In this document: one piece after another, positions 45,435 through 54,453 of the stretch
How positions within the stretch are numbered: position 1 is the stretch's first letter
Layout of the letters: each line of letters opens with the position of its first letter
Assembly: GCA_027488865.1 (NCBI GenBank)
Contig: JAIYAU010000025.1
Coordinates: 254,359 to 318,358 of the forward strand
Reading direction: 5' to 3'
DNA: 64,000 nucleotides
DNA from: Cytophagaceae bacterium
Lineage (GTDB): Bacteria > Bacteroidota > Bacteroidia > Cytophagales > UBA9547
Notes under the pieces: generated by a model
Databases searched by the model: none
Told to the model about the DNA's origin: nothing
The model's input: the letters and a program-made list of their open reading frames with translations, nothing else
Translations under genes and position numbers: made by a program

Positions 45435-45463
45435 TTTGTGGGTAAGTGTTTTTTTTAGTTTTG
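45435..45463 (+). promoter_or_regulatory. Candidate promoter abutting the ispE start
   Basis: TTTG (45435-45438) and TAGTTTTG (45456-45463) are 17 nt apart and the ispE ATG is at 45465, one base further. If used, the transcript would lack a normal 5' leader, as seen also at the SAM hydrolase and marR genes. Confidence 0.45.
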
Positions 45464-45464
45464 C

Positions 45465-46271
45465 ATGATCGTATTTCCTAATGCCAAAATCAATCTAGGT
45501 CTAAACGTTACTTCGAAACGTGAAGATGGATATCATAACCTTGAATCAGTTTTTTATCCTATTGAATGGAAGGATATATTAGAAATTATCGAATCCAAAG
45601 AGCTCGTTTTTGAGTCATCAGGTATTTCTATTCCTGGCAACCCCAAAGACAATTTATGCCTTAAAGCCTACGAACTAGTTAAAAAAGATTTTCATATTAG
45701 CCCAGTTCACATACATCTGCATAAAGTAATCCCAATAGGTGCTGGCCTTGGTGGAGGATCAGCTGATGCTGCATTTACTTTAAAACTTCTGAATCAGTTG
45801 TTTGAGCTAAATATTTCAACGAATCAGCTGGTGGAATATGCTAGAAATCTTGGCAGTGATTGTGCATTTTTTATTGAAAACGTCCCAGTCTTTGCCATGG
45901 GTAAAGGTGATGAATTTGAACCAGTAAAAATCAACTTAGAGGATAAAAAAATAATATTAGTAAATCCAAATATACACATTTCTACCTCAGAGGCATATGC
46001 AGGAATTTTACCACAAGTTCCTGACGTTTCTATAAGAGACCTAATTCAACAACCGATTGCCACTTGGAAAGCTAGTATAAAAAACGATTTTGAAAGCGCA
46101 CTAGCTCGCAACTTTCCTCAAATAGAAGAAATTAAACAGGAATTATATAACCAAGGTGCAATCTATGCAGCCATGACAGGAAGTGGATCTACAGTATATG
46201 GGATATTCGATTCTAAACCAATATTGACATTTCCAAAGGATTATTATATTTGGACGAAATTAGAAAATTAA
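45465..46271 (+). CDS. ispE: 4-diphosphocytidyl-2-C-methyl-D-erythritol kinase
   Basis: A 268-residue GHMP kinase of the non-mevalonate isoprenoid pathway. It starts F-P-N-A-K-I-N-L-G-L, the family N-terminus, and has the ATP loop P-I-G-A-G-L-G-G-G-S-A-D-A-A and the C-terminal M-T-G-S-G-S-T-V-Y-G. It phosphorylates CDP-ME. The pathway feeds the carotenoid genes at 32-36 kb. Single gene; GH31 starts 106 bp later. Confidence 0.96.
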   Translation: MIVFPNAKINLGLNVTSKREDGYHNLESVFYPIEWKDILEIIESKELVFESSGISIPGNPKDNLCLKAYELVKKDFHISPVHIHLHKVIPIGAGLGGGSADAAFTLKLLNQLFELNISTNQLVEYARNLGSDCAFFIENVPVFAMGKGDEFEPVKINLEDKKIILVNPNIHISTSEAYAGILPQVPDVSIRDLIQQPIATWKASIKNDFESALARNFPQIEEIKQELYNQGAIYAAMTGSGSTVYGIFDSKPILTFPKDYYIWTKLEN

Positions 46272-46377
46272 TTTAACGACCAAATATTCTAGTTGAAAAA
46301 CAGATTTTAATTTTTATTTTTGACCATTATCAAAAAACTATTATTTGTATATTGTTTACTCTAAATTATAAATTTCA

Positions 46378-48759
46378 ATGAATACCATTGATAATCAAAA
46401 AGTTGGTAAACAGTACCCTACCAAAATTGAAACTGTTCATCAAAATGGGGGGATTTTTACTTTTGAAACTTCCGACGCTACCCTACGGTTAGAAGTAATT
46501 TCGGACAAAATCATAAGATTTAGATTTTCTACGATGGGACTTTTTGAGCGAGATTTTTCTTACGCTATTGACTCAAATTTTGACAAGCAAGAGGTATCCC
46601 CGCTTTTGGTAGACGAAGAAGCACAATATATTATCAAAACCCCAATGATCAGTTGTTTGTTAAATAAAACGAATCTGCTCATTACTATAGTTGATCAGAA
46701 CAATAAAGTAATTCTGGAAGACGAGACAGGATTTCACTGGGAAGAGCATCCTGAATTTGGAGGGAATTACGTTTTCAACAGCAAAAAAATACAAATAGAT
46801 GAACACTTTTACGGTCTGGGTGATAAACCGACTGATCTAAATCTAAAGACAAGAAGGTTTGTTAATTGGTGCTCAGACACTTACGGTTTTGAACGAGATC
46901 AAGACCCCATTTATCGAAGTATTCCTTTCTATCTAGGTTTGCATGCCGAAGCAGCCTACGGTGTATTTTTTGACAACACTTTTCGATCCTATTTTGATTT
47001 TGGTCTTGAAGATGATGACACCTTAAGTTTTTGGGCAGAAGGAGGAGAAATGAATTACTACTTTATATATGGACCTGATTTATTGAAGGTTACATCACAA
47101 TATACCTTACTTACAGGTGTACCTGAACTCCCTCCTCTTTGGGCACTTGGTTTTCAGCAATGCAAGTGGAGCTATTATCCTGAGGCTAAAGTAAGAGAAA
47201 TTGCAAATGAATTCAGATCAAGAAAAATACCCTGTGATGCAATCTATTTAGACATAGACTACATGGACGGTTTCAGATGTTTTACATGGAACAATACCCA
47301 TTTCCCTGCACCCAAACAAATGATATCTGAACTTAAAGACCAAGGTTTTAAGACTGTATGTATCATAGATCCAGGCATAAAAGTTGACAAAAACTATTCT
47401 ATATGGAAAGACGGCTTTGAGAAAGGGATGTTTTGCAAGCGTACCGACGGTCCGTTAATGACAGGCAACGTTTGGCCGGGCGAATGTAATTTCCCTGATT
47501 TCACCAATCCTAAAGTACGGGAGTGGTGGTCATTATTATTTGGGGGGCTATTGGCAGACGGTGTTGCGGGTATTTGGAATGACATGAACGAGCCCGCCGT
47601 TTTTGGCCTAGGAACTTTCCCTTTGGATGTACGTCATGATTATGACGGAGACCCATGCAGCCACCGTAAAGCACATAACATCTACGGTATGCAGATGGCC
47701 AGAGCAACCCGACAAGGTTTAAAACACTTTAGACCTAACGAACGCCCATTTTTAATAACTAGGGCTAGTTATGCGGGTTTTCAAAAATATGCTAGTGTTT
47801 GGACCGGTGACAACATTGCTACCTGGGAACATCTTTGGATTGCCTCCGTTCAATGTCAACGTCTTTCTGTTTCAGGGGTTTCTTTTTGTGGTTCGGACAT
47901 AGGAGGTTTTATTGGAGAGCCTGACGGTGAACTATTTACTCGATGGATACAACTTTCAATGTTCCATCCATTTTTTAGGGCTCACTCTTCTGGTGACAAT
48001 GGAGAAAAAGAACCTTGGGTATTTGGGCAAGAAACTGAAGAAATTGTAAAAAAATTCATAGAATTACGATACCAATTGATCCCTTATTTGTATTCGGCCT
48101 TTTGGCAATACATTACAAGAGGGACTCCAATTATTAGGCCTTTAGTTTTTTTAGACCAAAATGATCCTGACACCTGGCATAGGCAAGACGAGTTTGCTGT
48201 TGGCGATCATATACTTACCTGCCCAGTAACCGTTCAAGGAGCTATTGGTCGTTGGTTGTATCTGCCTGCTGGTGTGTGGTATAACTTCTGGACAGATGAG
48301 CCTTATAATGGTGGTGTTGAAATATGGGCAGATGCTCCAATTGAATCTACACCCATTTTCATAAAATCAGGTGCGGTTGTGCCAAATTATCCTGTGCAGC
48401 AGTTTATTGGAGAGGTTGAAATAAAAGAAATTACTTTACATATATATTATACTGACCTTAGCACCAAAAGTGAGTTATACCAAGATGGTGGTGAGGGTTT
48501 TGAATATAAAAACAATGGTTTTGTAATTTATACTTTCAACACCCGTGGTAATCATGAGCATTTTGAAATCACGTGTAAAACAGAAGGACACTTTCAACCT
48601 ACTTGTAAGGATTTTCTCTTAAAAATACATGGCTTGCCGTTTGACCCAAAATCATGTTTTATTGATGAAAAGGAAATCAGTATTAAAACAGATAAAATCG
48701 TAAAAAAGGTATTTGAAGTGCAAGTGCCCACTACTTTTAACAAAATAAAATTCATTTAA
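46378..48759 (+). CDS. GH31 alpha-glucosidase
   Basis: A 793-residue glycoside hydrolase family 31 enzyme, cytoplasmic as no signal peptide is visible. It has an N-terminal beta-sandwich (about 30-230, FYGLGDKPTDLNLKTRRFVNW), the catalytic barrel with W-A-L-G-F-Q-Q-C-K-W-S, the nucleophile D402 in G-I-W-N-D-M-N-E-P and the acid/base D478 in W-T-G-D-N, then C-terminal beta domains. It releases glucose from alpha-1,4-linked oligosaccharides or glycogen. Its stop is directly followed by the start of the RmlC-like gene (TAAATG), suggesting an operon with 3' sugar genes. Confidence 0.95.
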   Translation: MNTIDNQKVGKQYPTKIETVHQNGGIFTFETSDATLRLEVISDKIIRFRFSTMGLFERDFSYAIDSNFDKQEVSPLLVDEEAQYIIKTPMISCLLNKTNLLITIVDQNNKVILEDETGFHWEEHPEFGGNYVFNSKKIQIDEHFYGLGDKPTDLNLKTRRFVNWCSDTYGFERDQDPIYRSIPFYLGLHAEAAYGVFFDNTFRSYFDFGLEDDDTLSFWAEGGEMNYYFIYGPDLLKVTSQYTLLTGVPELPPLWALGFQQCKWSYYPEAKVREIANEFRSRKIPCDAIYLDIDYMDGFRCFTWNNTHFPAPKQMISELKDQGFKTVCIIDPGIKVDKNYSIWKDGFEKGMFCKRTDGPLMTGNVWPGECNFPDFTNPKVREWWSLLFGGLLADGVAGIWNDMNEPAVFGLGTFPLDVRHDYDGDPCSHRKAHNIYGMQMARATRQGLKHFRPNERPFLITRASYAGFQKYASVWTGDNIATWEHLWIASVQCQRLSVSGVSFCGSDIGGFIGEPDGELFTRWIQLSMFHPFFRAHSSGDNGEKEPWVFGQETEEIVKKFIELRYQLIPYLYSAFWQYITRGTPIIRPLVFLDQNDPDTWHRQDEFAVGDHILTCPVTVQGAIGRWLYLPAGVWYNFWTDEPYNGGVEIWADAPIESTPIFIKSGAVVPNYPVQQFIGEVEIKEITLHIYYTDLSTKSELYQDGGEGFEYKNNGFVIYTFNTRGNHEHFEITCKTEGHFQPTCKDFLLKIHGLPFDPKSCFIDEKEISIKTDKIVKKVFEVQVPTTFNKIKFI

Positions 48760-49221
48760 ATGTCTCAAATACTCATACCTGGTGTAGTGGTAACTCCATT
48801 AAAACGCATTCCAGACGATAGAGGAAGAATAATGCACATTGTAAAGTCTAGTGATGATATTTTTACACAATTTGGAGAGGTATATTGCTCTACCATCTAT
48901 CCTGGCGTGGTAAAAGGCTGGCACATTCACGACCTAATGACCCTTAACTATGTGGTTATTAAAGGAATGATAAAATTTGTTTTGTACGACGATAGAGAAG
49001 ACTCTACTACAAAAGGTAAATTCCAAGAAGTATATATAGGTGATCACAATTACGTGCGTGTGACTGTCCCTCCGCGCGTTTGGAATGGTTTTATGGGTAT
49101 AGGAACTGAAGAAGCGTTGGTCATTAATTTTACTGATATTCCTCATGACCCCAACGAAATCCACAGACTAGATCCACACGAAGGGGGTATTCCTTACAAC
49201 TGGGCAGTGAAAGACAGATAA
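48760..49221 (+). CDS. RmlC-like sugar epimerase (dTDP-4-dehydrorhamnose 3,5-epimerase family cupin)
   Basis: A 153-residue cupin of the RmlC fold. It carries D-D-R-G-R-I-M-H-I-V, the G-W-H-I-H-D sequence where RmlC has its catalytic histidine, and R-V-T-V-P-P-R-V-W-N-G-F. RmlC epimerises C3 and C5 of dTDP-4-keto-6-deoxyglucose, the product of RfbB. This shorter form lacks some C-terminal parts of canonical RmlC, and could act on another keto-sugar or as an isomerase. First base directly follows the GH31 stop. Confidence 0.82.
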   Translation: MSQILIPGVVVTPLKRIPDDRGRIMHIVKSSDDIFTQFGEVYCSTIYPGVVKGWHIHDLMTLNYVVIKGMIKFVLYDDREDSTTKGKFQEVYIGDHNYVRVTVPPRVWNGFMGIGTEEALVINFTDIPHDPNEIHRLDPHEGGIPYNWAVKDR

Positions 49222-49222
49222 C

Positions 49223-50161
49223 ATGAAATTATTAATAACTGGTGGCTACGGTAACCTTGGCTCTTGGCTTGTCAGGCACTTTAGTGATATTGCTTCCATT
49301 GAGATTTATGTGATTTCAAGAACAAAAAAATCTTTTCTTGATCAATATCAGCATACCTTCATACAGTGCGATATTAGCAATCTGGACGATTGTAAAGCCA
49401 AGTTAACTCAACTTAACTTTGATTATATAATTCACGCTGGTAGTGTCAATGATACTTTTGAACAGAGTTATGCCCAAAATGCGCTCTTAGTAAATACTCT
49501 TGGCACAAGAAATTTACTAGAATGTATTAACAAAAATGATCTGAAAAACTTTATATATTTATCAACCTTTCATGTTTATGGTGCTTCTGAGGGAATTATA
49601 ACAGAAAATACACCAACTTCACCTAAAAATGATTATGCCAGCACCCACCTATTCGCCGAGTACTATGTAAAACAATTTCATCAAACTCATAATTTACCTT
49701 TCACAATCATTAGATTAAGTAATAGTTACGGTTGTCCTATCGATGTCCAATCCAGCAAATGGTATTTAATTTTAAATGATTTGGCAAGAATGGCTTACGT
49801 CGAAAATAAAATTGTTCTTAAAAGTAATGGAAAAGCCAGTAGAGATTTTATTTGGATGGGAACAGTCTGTCTAGTTTTTGAAAAAATTGTGCATTTAGCA
49901 AAAGCGCCCAACGATATTTTTAATTTAAGTGCTGAAAAAAGTTTTCAATTAATTAAAATCGCAAATGATGTGAAAGAGGCCGCCATCTCACACTTGAATA
50001 AATCCATTTCTGTGGAGGTCAATAATTTAGACTTGTCTGAACACCACCAAAGTTTAGAAGTAAGTGCACATAAACTCAAAATGCTTATAAATTATACCCC
50101 GGAAGTAAGGTTTAAAGAAGAAGCTATAGCTATATTTACGCTCTTAATGCAGAATTATTAA
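49223..50161 (+). CDS. Extended SDR sugar epimerase/dehydratase with YxxxH in place of YxxxK
   Basis: A 312-residue NAD-dependent epimerase/dehydratase family protein with the glycine-rich T-G-G-Y-G-N-L-G-S at residues 6-14, L-S-T-F-H-V-Y-G and the active-site Tyr138. The lysine of the normal Y-x-x-x-K is H142 (Y-A-S-T-H), so proton relay and cofactor binding may differ. Probably a sugar reductase or epimerase acting after the RmlC-like enzyme, one base of spacing away. Possible product: a deoxyhexose for surface polysaccharide. Not proven. Confidence 0.85.
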   Translation: MKLLITGGYGNLGSWLVRHFSDIASIEIYVISRTKKSFLDQYQHTFIQCDISNLDDCKAKLTQLNFDYIIHAGSVNDTFEQSYAQNALLVNTLGTRNLLECINKNDLKNFIYLSTFHVYGASEGIITENTPTSPKNDYASTHLFAEYYVKQFHQTHNLPFTIIRLSNSYGCPIDVQSSKWYLILNDLARMAYVENKIVLKSNGKASRDFIWMGTVCLVFEKIVHLAKAPNDIFNLSAEKSFQLIKIANDVKEAAISHLNKSISVEVNNLDLSEHHQSLEVSAHKLKMLINYTPEVRFKEEAIAIFTLLMQNY

Positions 50162-50507
50162 TTTAAGAACTTGATCTTTATGCAAACAGGTATGTAGAAT
50201 AATGTTTTTAAAGCTTACTTCGTTATTAAAATATCCACAGAATTCCTTTAGAGTAACATTTATTAGCCTTTAGCAAATTATTTCAAAATCAAATTACGGC
50301 CAAATGAACTAACAAATGGGAAATTAAACCACTTATAATTTTTTTTAGCTCATGAATCCAAGTGAGGTCTAGAATTTTATCAAAACAATAAATGTTATTG
50401 GTTAATTTAAAACTGATTTTAAGTTAGTATTGCCGCCTAAATAAAATATACACTTTATACTGACCCTTGTAATCTTTGCCACAAAATTCCTCATTTCATA
50501 AAATGAA
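50162..50507. other. Intergenic region after the SDR gene
   Basis: Some 346 bp with no convincing gene on either strand. A TAATCTTTG near 50470 resembles a -7 element with an extra base, but the plus-strand frame behind it is the antisense of the Lys/Pro repeats of the minus-strand gene and is not called. Nothing else stands out. Confidence 0.4.
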
Positions 50508-50954
50508 CTACTCAGTTGGAGGTTTTTTCATAATTGGCTTTATAACTGGTTTCATAATTGGTTTTTTATCAGAAGGTGTTTCGGAGTTGGTTATGTTAGT
50601 AGGCGTTTCAGTACTTTCCACCTTTTTTATTACAGGTTTTATAACAGGTTTAGCTATTTTAGGTTTAGCAGCCTCTACCCCACTTTGTGGCTCAATGGTC
50701 TCATCATTAGTTTTTTGATCATTGTTTTTTAATATTTTAGGCGTTATGGATTCTATAACTTCCTTGGGCTTTTCAATTACAGCCAACGGGTATCTACGCC
50801 TTATTTCATTAATATAAAATAGTTTTTGACTGGTAAAACTGTTTGGATGCATTTGCATAAATTCTGATTCCCAAATGGTAAATCGTTCATTATCTTCTTT
50901 TTTAAAAGTATTAAAATCGATTTTTTTGCCAATGCAGTACGACTCAAAGTCCAT
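50508..50954 (-). CDS. Small protein with Lys/Pro-rich repeat tail, unknown function
   Basis: A 148-residue protein, no signal peptide. The N-terminal 60 residues look folded (FTIWESEFMQMHPNSFTSQK, then Y-I-N-E-I-R-R-R-Y-P-L), a pattern seen in small Bacteroidota proteins without a name. The rest is a low-complexity tail of K-P-V-I-K-P repeats and acidic spacers (KPVIKPVIKK, KPIMKPVIKPIMKK), basic and proline-rich, suggestive of nucleic-acid or wall binding. It is the ORF behind the folded N-terminus, in preference to the antisense hydrophobic frame. Divergent from the hemerythrin gene. Confidence 0.65.
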   Translation of the reverse strand: MDFESYCIGKKIDFNTFKKEDNERFTIWESEFMQMHPNSFTSQKLFYINEIRRRYPLAVIEKPKEVIESITPKILKNNDQKTNDETIEPQSGVEAAKPKIAKPVIKPVIKKVESTETPTNITNSETPSDKKPIMKPVIKPIMKKPPTE

Positions 50955-50964
50955 AAATGAATGA

Positions 50965-50994
50965 TTGAATTTTGGTGTAAAAATACTAACTTTG
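50965..50994 (+). promoter_or_regulatory. Promoter of the hemerythrin-ruvX cluster
   Basis: TTG (50965-50967) and TAACTTTG (50987-50994, TAnnTTTG) are 19 nt apart. The start would be near 51000, about 26 nt before the ATG at 51026. It lies in the 71-bp divergent space with the Lys/Pro-rich gene. Confidence 0.65.
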
Positions 50995-51025
50995 TGTTTA
51001 GGTTAAAAATATTATCCAATATACA

Positions 51026-51772
51026 ATGCTTCAAAAAAAAATTACTGAAATTGTATCTGGCAATTATATCTTTGCTTCAGTGCTGCATTATTTTGGTATT
51101 TCATTTTTTGCATATTCCGATCAAACCTTAGAAGAAGTTTGCTCACAAAAGGGATTAGACGCTACCATGGTAAGCAAAAAACTAGAATCCGCTGTTTCTT
51201 CTAATAATCATCAGGCCATGGCCGATTTGCCCGATTATCCCATTGAACTCATCATTGCCTACCTCAAACACGCCCATCACAAGTTTGTAAAACAACGTCT
51301 CCCTTATCTTGCAGAATTAATCAATAGCTTAAATGCTGAAACGCATCCTAACGCTACCTTTGTAAAGGATTTAAAATTCATATTTCCTGTTTTTGTAAAA
51401 GAGTTTATAGAACATATTTATGAAGAAGAAGATGAACTCTTTTCTTATGTATTAAAACTGAGCGGAGCACTCAACAACAAAAAAACTAATACTTTTGAAA
51501 TCTTACAGTGTATCTCAAAACATGCACTGCAAGAACATGCCTTGGACCACGACACGCACGAAAACGGGATGGAAGGCATAAGAAAATTTACAAATAATTA
51601 TGAAGCTCCATTAACAGATTTACATCTTCAGGTAATTTTTTCAGAATTGCGTTCTTTAGAAAAAGAATTAATAGACCATGCAAAAATCGAAAACGAAGTT
51701 TTTTTTCCAAAAGCTTTGAGCATTGAACGTGAAGTATTTAAGATGGCAACTTCTAAAACCTCTTATAATTAA
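51026..51772 (+). CDS. RIC/ScdA-like hemerythrin-domain protein without the cysteine pair
   Basis: A 248-residue protein. The N-terminus (about 1-50) matches the ScdA_N helical domain, with T-L-E-E-V-C-S-Q-K-G-L-D, but where RIC proteins (YtfE/ScdA) have F-C-C-G-G this one has F27-F28-A29-Y-S, so the cysteine pair is lost. A HHE/hemerythrin helical bundle follows with H-A-H-H-K, H-I-Y-E-E-E-D-E-L-F, E-H-A-L-D-H-D-T-H-E-N and D-H-A-K-I-E-N-E-V, which can bind a di-iron center. RIC proteins repair Fe-S clusters damaged by NO or oxidants; the cysteine loss suggests a changed role. Overlaps ruvX at TAATG. Confidence 0.85.
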   Translation: MLQKKITEIVSGNYIFASVLHYFGISFFAYSDQTLEEVCSQKGLDATMVSKKLESAVSSNNHQAMADLPDYPIELIIAYLKHAHHKFVKQRLPYLAELINSLNAETHPNATFVKDLKFIFPVFVKEFIEHIYEEEDELFSYVLKLSGALNNKKTNTFEILQCISKHALQEHALDHDTHENGMEGIRKFTNNYEAPLTDLHLQVIFSELRSLEKELIDHAKIENEVFFPKALSIEREVFKMATSKTSYN

Positions 51773-52188
51773 TGGCTAGGATATTGGCCATAGATTATGG
51801 CCGCAAACGAACAGGCCTTGCCGTAACCGACCCATTTCAAATTATAGCCTCTTCACTAGACACCATTCATACCAAAGATCTAATCTTATTTTTAAAAAAA
51901 TACCAAGAGTCAGAAGAACTTGAGGCCATTGTAATTGGGTATCCTCGTAACTTGAACAACGAACCTACAGACGTTACTAATGATGTAGAAATAGCCATTA
52001 AACATCTTAAAAAAGCATTCCCTACCCTACCAATTCACAAAATTGATGAAAGGTTTACTTCCAAAATTGCATTTCAGACGATTTTAGATGCTGGTAAAAA
52101 CAAAAAATTCAGAAAAGATAAATCAAATATTGACAAAGTAAGTGCTACTATTATCTTGCAGTCTTTTTTAGAACAGAAAAAGACATAA
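51772..52188 (+). CDS. ruvX: Holliday junction resolvase-like RuvX (YqgF)
   Basis: A 138-residue RNase H-fold nuclease with the Y-G motif D-Y-G-R-K-R-T-G-L-A-V-T-D-P near the start, I-V-I-G-Y-P-R-N in the middle and the D-E-R-F-T-S-K motif. It is implicated in maturation of 16S rRNA and/or Holliday junction resolution. Start overlaps the hemerythrin stop by one base, indicating coupling; def follows by 45 bp. Confidence 0.93.
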   Translation: MARILAIDYGRKRTGLAVTDPFQIIASSLDTIHTKDLILFLKKYQESEELEAIVIGYPRNLNNEPTDVTNDVEIAIKHLKKAFPTLPIHKIDERFTSKIAFQTILDAGKNKKFRKDKSNIDKVSATIILQSFLEQKKT

Positions 52189-52233
52189 TTTTGTATTTGA
52201 TATAATATAATTATAAAAATTTGACATTCAATC

Positions 52234-52788
52234 ATGATATATCCAATAGTGGCCTATGGTGATCCAGTTCTTAAAAAGGTGGCCCAAGATATTAAAAAAG
52301 GCGAGATAGACTTAAAACAATTAGCTTCTGACATGTTTGAGACCATGTATGAAGCAGGAGGAGTTGGTCTTGCAGGCCCACAAATTGGCAAAAGCCTAAG
52401 AATTTTTGTGGCAGATGGCAGCCCTTTAGAAAAAGAAATTCAAGGTGATTTTAAAAAAGTTTTCATCAATCCTATTATTGTAGAAGAAAGTGAGGAAGAA
52501 TGGGGTTATGAAGAGGGTTGTCTAAGTATTCCAGGCATTCGCAGAGAAATAATGCGCCCCAACAAATTGGTTATTCAATACTTTGACGAAAACTGGAAAG
52601 AATACAAAGAAGAATATACAGGAATTAAGGCTCGTATCATACAACATGAATATGACCACATCGAAGGAATACTTTTTACAGATCATCTTACTTCTTTACA
52701 AAAACAATTGATTAAAGGGAAACTTGTTGAAATAAGCAAAGGCAAGGTAGACGCTGATTATAGAATGAAATTTCCGTTAAAAAAATAA
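52234..52788 (+). CDS. def: Peptide deformylase
   Basis: A 184-residue metallohydrolase that removes the N-formyl group from new proteins. All three motifs are present: G-V-G-L-A-G-P-Q-I-G, E-E-G-C-L-S-I-P-G with the metal-binding cysteine, and Q-H-E-Y-D-H-I-E-G with the HExxH-type histidines and catalytic glutamate. Standard length. It stands after ruvX, a frequent arrangement in this phylum, and before a small exported protein. Confidence 0.97.
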   Translation: MIYPIVAYGDPVLKKVAQDIKKGEIDLKQLASDMFETMYEAGGVGLAGPQIGKSLRIFVADGSPLEKEIQGDFKKVFINPIIVEESEEEWGYEEGCLSIPGIRREIMRPNKLVIQYFDENWKEYKEEYTGIKARIIQHEYDHIEGILFTDHLTSLQKQLIKGKLVEISKGKVDADYRMKFPLKK

Positions 52789-52801
52789 ACCCTATTCTAC
52801 C

Positions 52802-53359
52802 ATGAAAATAGTTTTATCAAGTATCTTTATTGTATTATCACTTCAACTAAATGCACAAGAAGCTGATTTTAATAGTTTTATTGCAAATTTTATTACTGCC
52901 AAGTCTCCTTTGACTTGTTGCAACAAAACCAACAAAGTAATAGTAGTTAACACTGTAAATAAATTTTTGGCTTCGCAACCCAAAGCATCTTCATTGAAAC
53001 TATTCAACTCCATTAGTTACGAATATGGCTATGTTTGTTTTAATGATGGAGGGCATATACTTATTACTATCTACGCCAAAGATCCCGAAGATTTAAAAAC
53101 GAATTATCATTACTTACTTGTCTTTAATCAAGCAGGCCTGTTATTAGATGGAAGAATAGCCAACGGACGTATTACCAACGTTGTGAATGGAAATGCTGAA
53201 ATAAACGATATAAGCTCTATTATAAGTATCGATGGTATGGTTACCATAACTACACGCATTTCTGTGCCTGAGGTAGATTCTAATGAACTTCGACTAAGAG
53301 AAGAAATTGTAGAAAAACTAAAAATAAGTACTAAGGGAACTTTAGTTGAAGTAGATTAA
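52802..53359 (+). CDS. Exported protein of unknown function after def
   Basis: A 185-residue protein with a signal peptide (VLSSIFIVLSLQLNAQ) and a mixed alpha/beta mature part without a recognised domain. It contains F-N-S-I-S-Y-E-Y-G-Y-V-C-F-N-D-G-G-H-I and two glycine/asparagine-rich turns (GRIANGRITNVVNGNAE) that look like beta-hairpins. Starts 13 bp after def and is likely in the same transcript. No function inferred. Confidence 0.6.
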   Translation: MKIVLSSIFIVLSLQLNAQEADFNSFIANFITAKSPLTCCNKTNKVIVVNTVNKFLASQPKASSLKLFNSISYEYGYVCFNDGGHILITIYAKDPEDLKTNYHYLLVFNQAGLLLDGRIANGRITNVVNGNAEINDISSIISIDGMVTITTRISVPEVDSNELRLREEIVEKLKISTKGTLVEVD

Positions 53360-53382
53360 TTCTGCAATCCCCATATATTCCC

Positions 53383-54453
53383 ATGTCACTAAAAAAAAGT
53401 AAACGACCTTCAAACAAAGCAGGATTAGAGGCAGGCACATTGTTCTATGTTGGTGATAAACAATTTAATGATGTCAAAATTACCATTTTTAATTATAACC
53501 AACACCATATAGCTGAATTTACAGCACAAAATATAGACCAATGCACCTTTGATCATACCGAACCAATGATCAAGTGGATCAATGTGGATGGCGTACATAA
53601 AACGGAAATTATTAGTGCTTTAGGTAGCCAATATGCGCTTCATCCTTTATTGCAAGAGGATATAATAAATACAGAACAAAGACCCAAATTTGACGATTTT
53701 GACACCCATCTTTATGTGGTGCTTAAAATGCTCAATTATAATCAACAAACTCAAACTGTAGAATATGAACAGGTAAGTTTAATTTTGGGCAATAACTTCG
53801 TCATTTCCTTTCAAGAAGATAAAGCAGGGGATATTTGGGAAGAAATACGCAACCGATTGAGAAATCCCAATAGCAAAAGTCGTAAATCGGGAGCCGACTA
53901 TCTGCTCTATTCTCTTTTAGACGCAATTGTAGATCACTATTTTATAATAATAGAAAAAATAGGTGATCAGATAGAAGAAATAGAAGAAAAAATAATGTAC
54001 CATGCCAATAACGAATTGCTAAAGCAGATATATAAATTACGAAGAGAACTTATTTTTTTACGAAAATCCATTTGGCCATTGCGCGAAGTATTAAGTAGAT
54101 TGGATAAATCTGAATCAACCTTAATTAGTCCACCAATTGCTATATTTTTTAGAGACACCTATGACCATACCATTCAAATCATCGATACTATAGAGGTTTA
54201 CAGGGAAATTTTATCTGGCGTTTTAGAAGTTTATTTATCTAATATAAGCTTAAAAATGAATGGAGTAATGAAGGTGCTTACTGTAATTTCCACTATTTTT
54301 ATGCCGCTTACCTTTATAGCCGGAGTGTATGGTATGAATTTTGACATGATGCCAGAGCTACATTGGAAATATGGGTATATTTTTGTTTGGGCCATCATGT
54401 GTGCCGTGGTAGCGGCCATGATTTATTATTTTAGAAAAAAGGGCTGGTTTTAA
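53383..54453 (+). CDS. corA: Magnesium/cobalt transporter CorA
   Basis: A 356-residue CorA family channel. A large N-terminal cytoplasmic domain is followed by two transmembrane helices near the C-terminus, with the signature Y-G-M-N-F-D-M-M-P-E-L in the loop between them (GMN pore motif). The stalk helix with K-I-G-D-Q-I-E-E-I-E-E-K is typical. Imports Mg2+ (also Co2+, Ni2+). The TTG of related start sites is not needed; the ATG chosen has a folded N-terminus. Monocistronic or tail of the def run. Confidence 0.96.
   Translation: MSLKKSKRPSNKAGLEAGTLFYVGDKQFNDVKITIFNYNQHHIAEFTAQNIDQCTFDHTEPMIKWINVDGVHKTEIISALGSQYALHPLLQEDIINTEQRPKFDDFDTHLYVVLKMLNYNQQTQTVEYEQVSLILGNNFVISFQEDKAGDIWEEIRNRLRNPNSKSRKSGADYLLYSLLDAIVDHYFIIIEKIGDQIEEIEEKIMYHANNELLKQIYKLRRELIFLRKSIWPLREVLSRLDKSESTLISPPIAIFFRDTYDHTIQIIDTIEVYREILSGVLEVYLSNISLKMNGVMKVLTVISTIFMPLTFIAGVYGMNFDMMPELHWKYGYIFVWAIMCAVVAAMIYYFRKKGWF

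Noticed and set aside
50476-50718. Hydrophobic frame rich in I/G/F on the plus strand, preceded by a promoter-like TAATCTTTG
   Set aside because: It is the antisense of the KPVIKP repeat tail; the minus-strand gene has a folded N-terminus and a proper ATG. The -7-like element has an extra base.
50508-50718. KPVIKP-encoding DNA repeats as a CRISPR-like or mobile repeat
   Set aside because: The repeats are short, in-frame and coding; there are no spacers of constant size and no cas genes.
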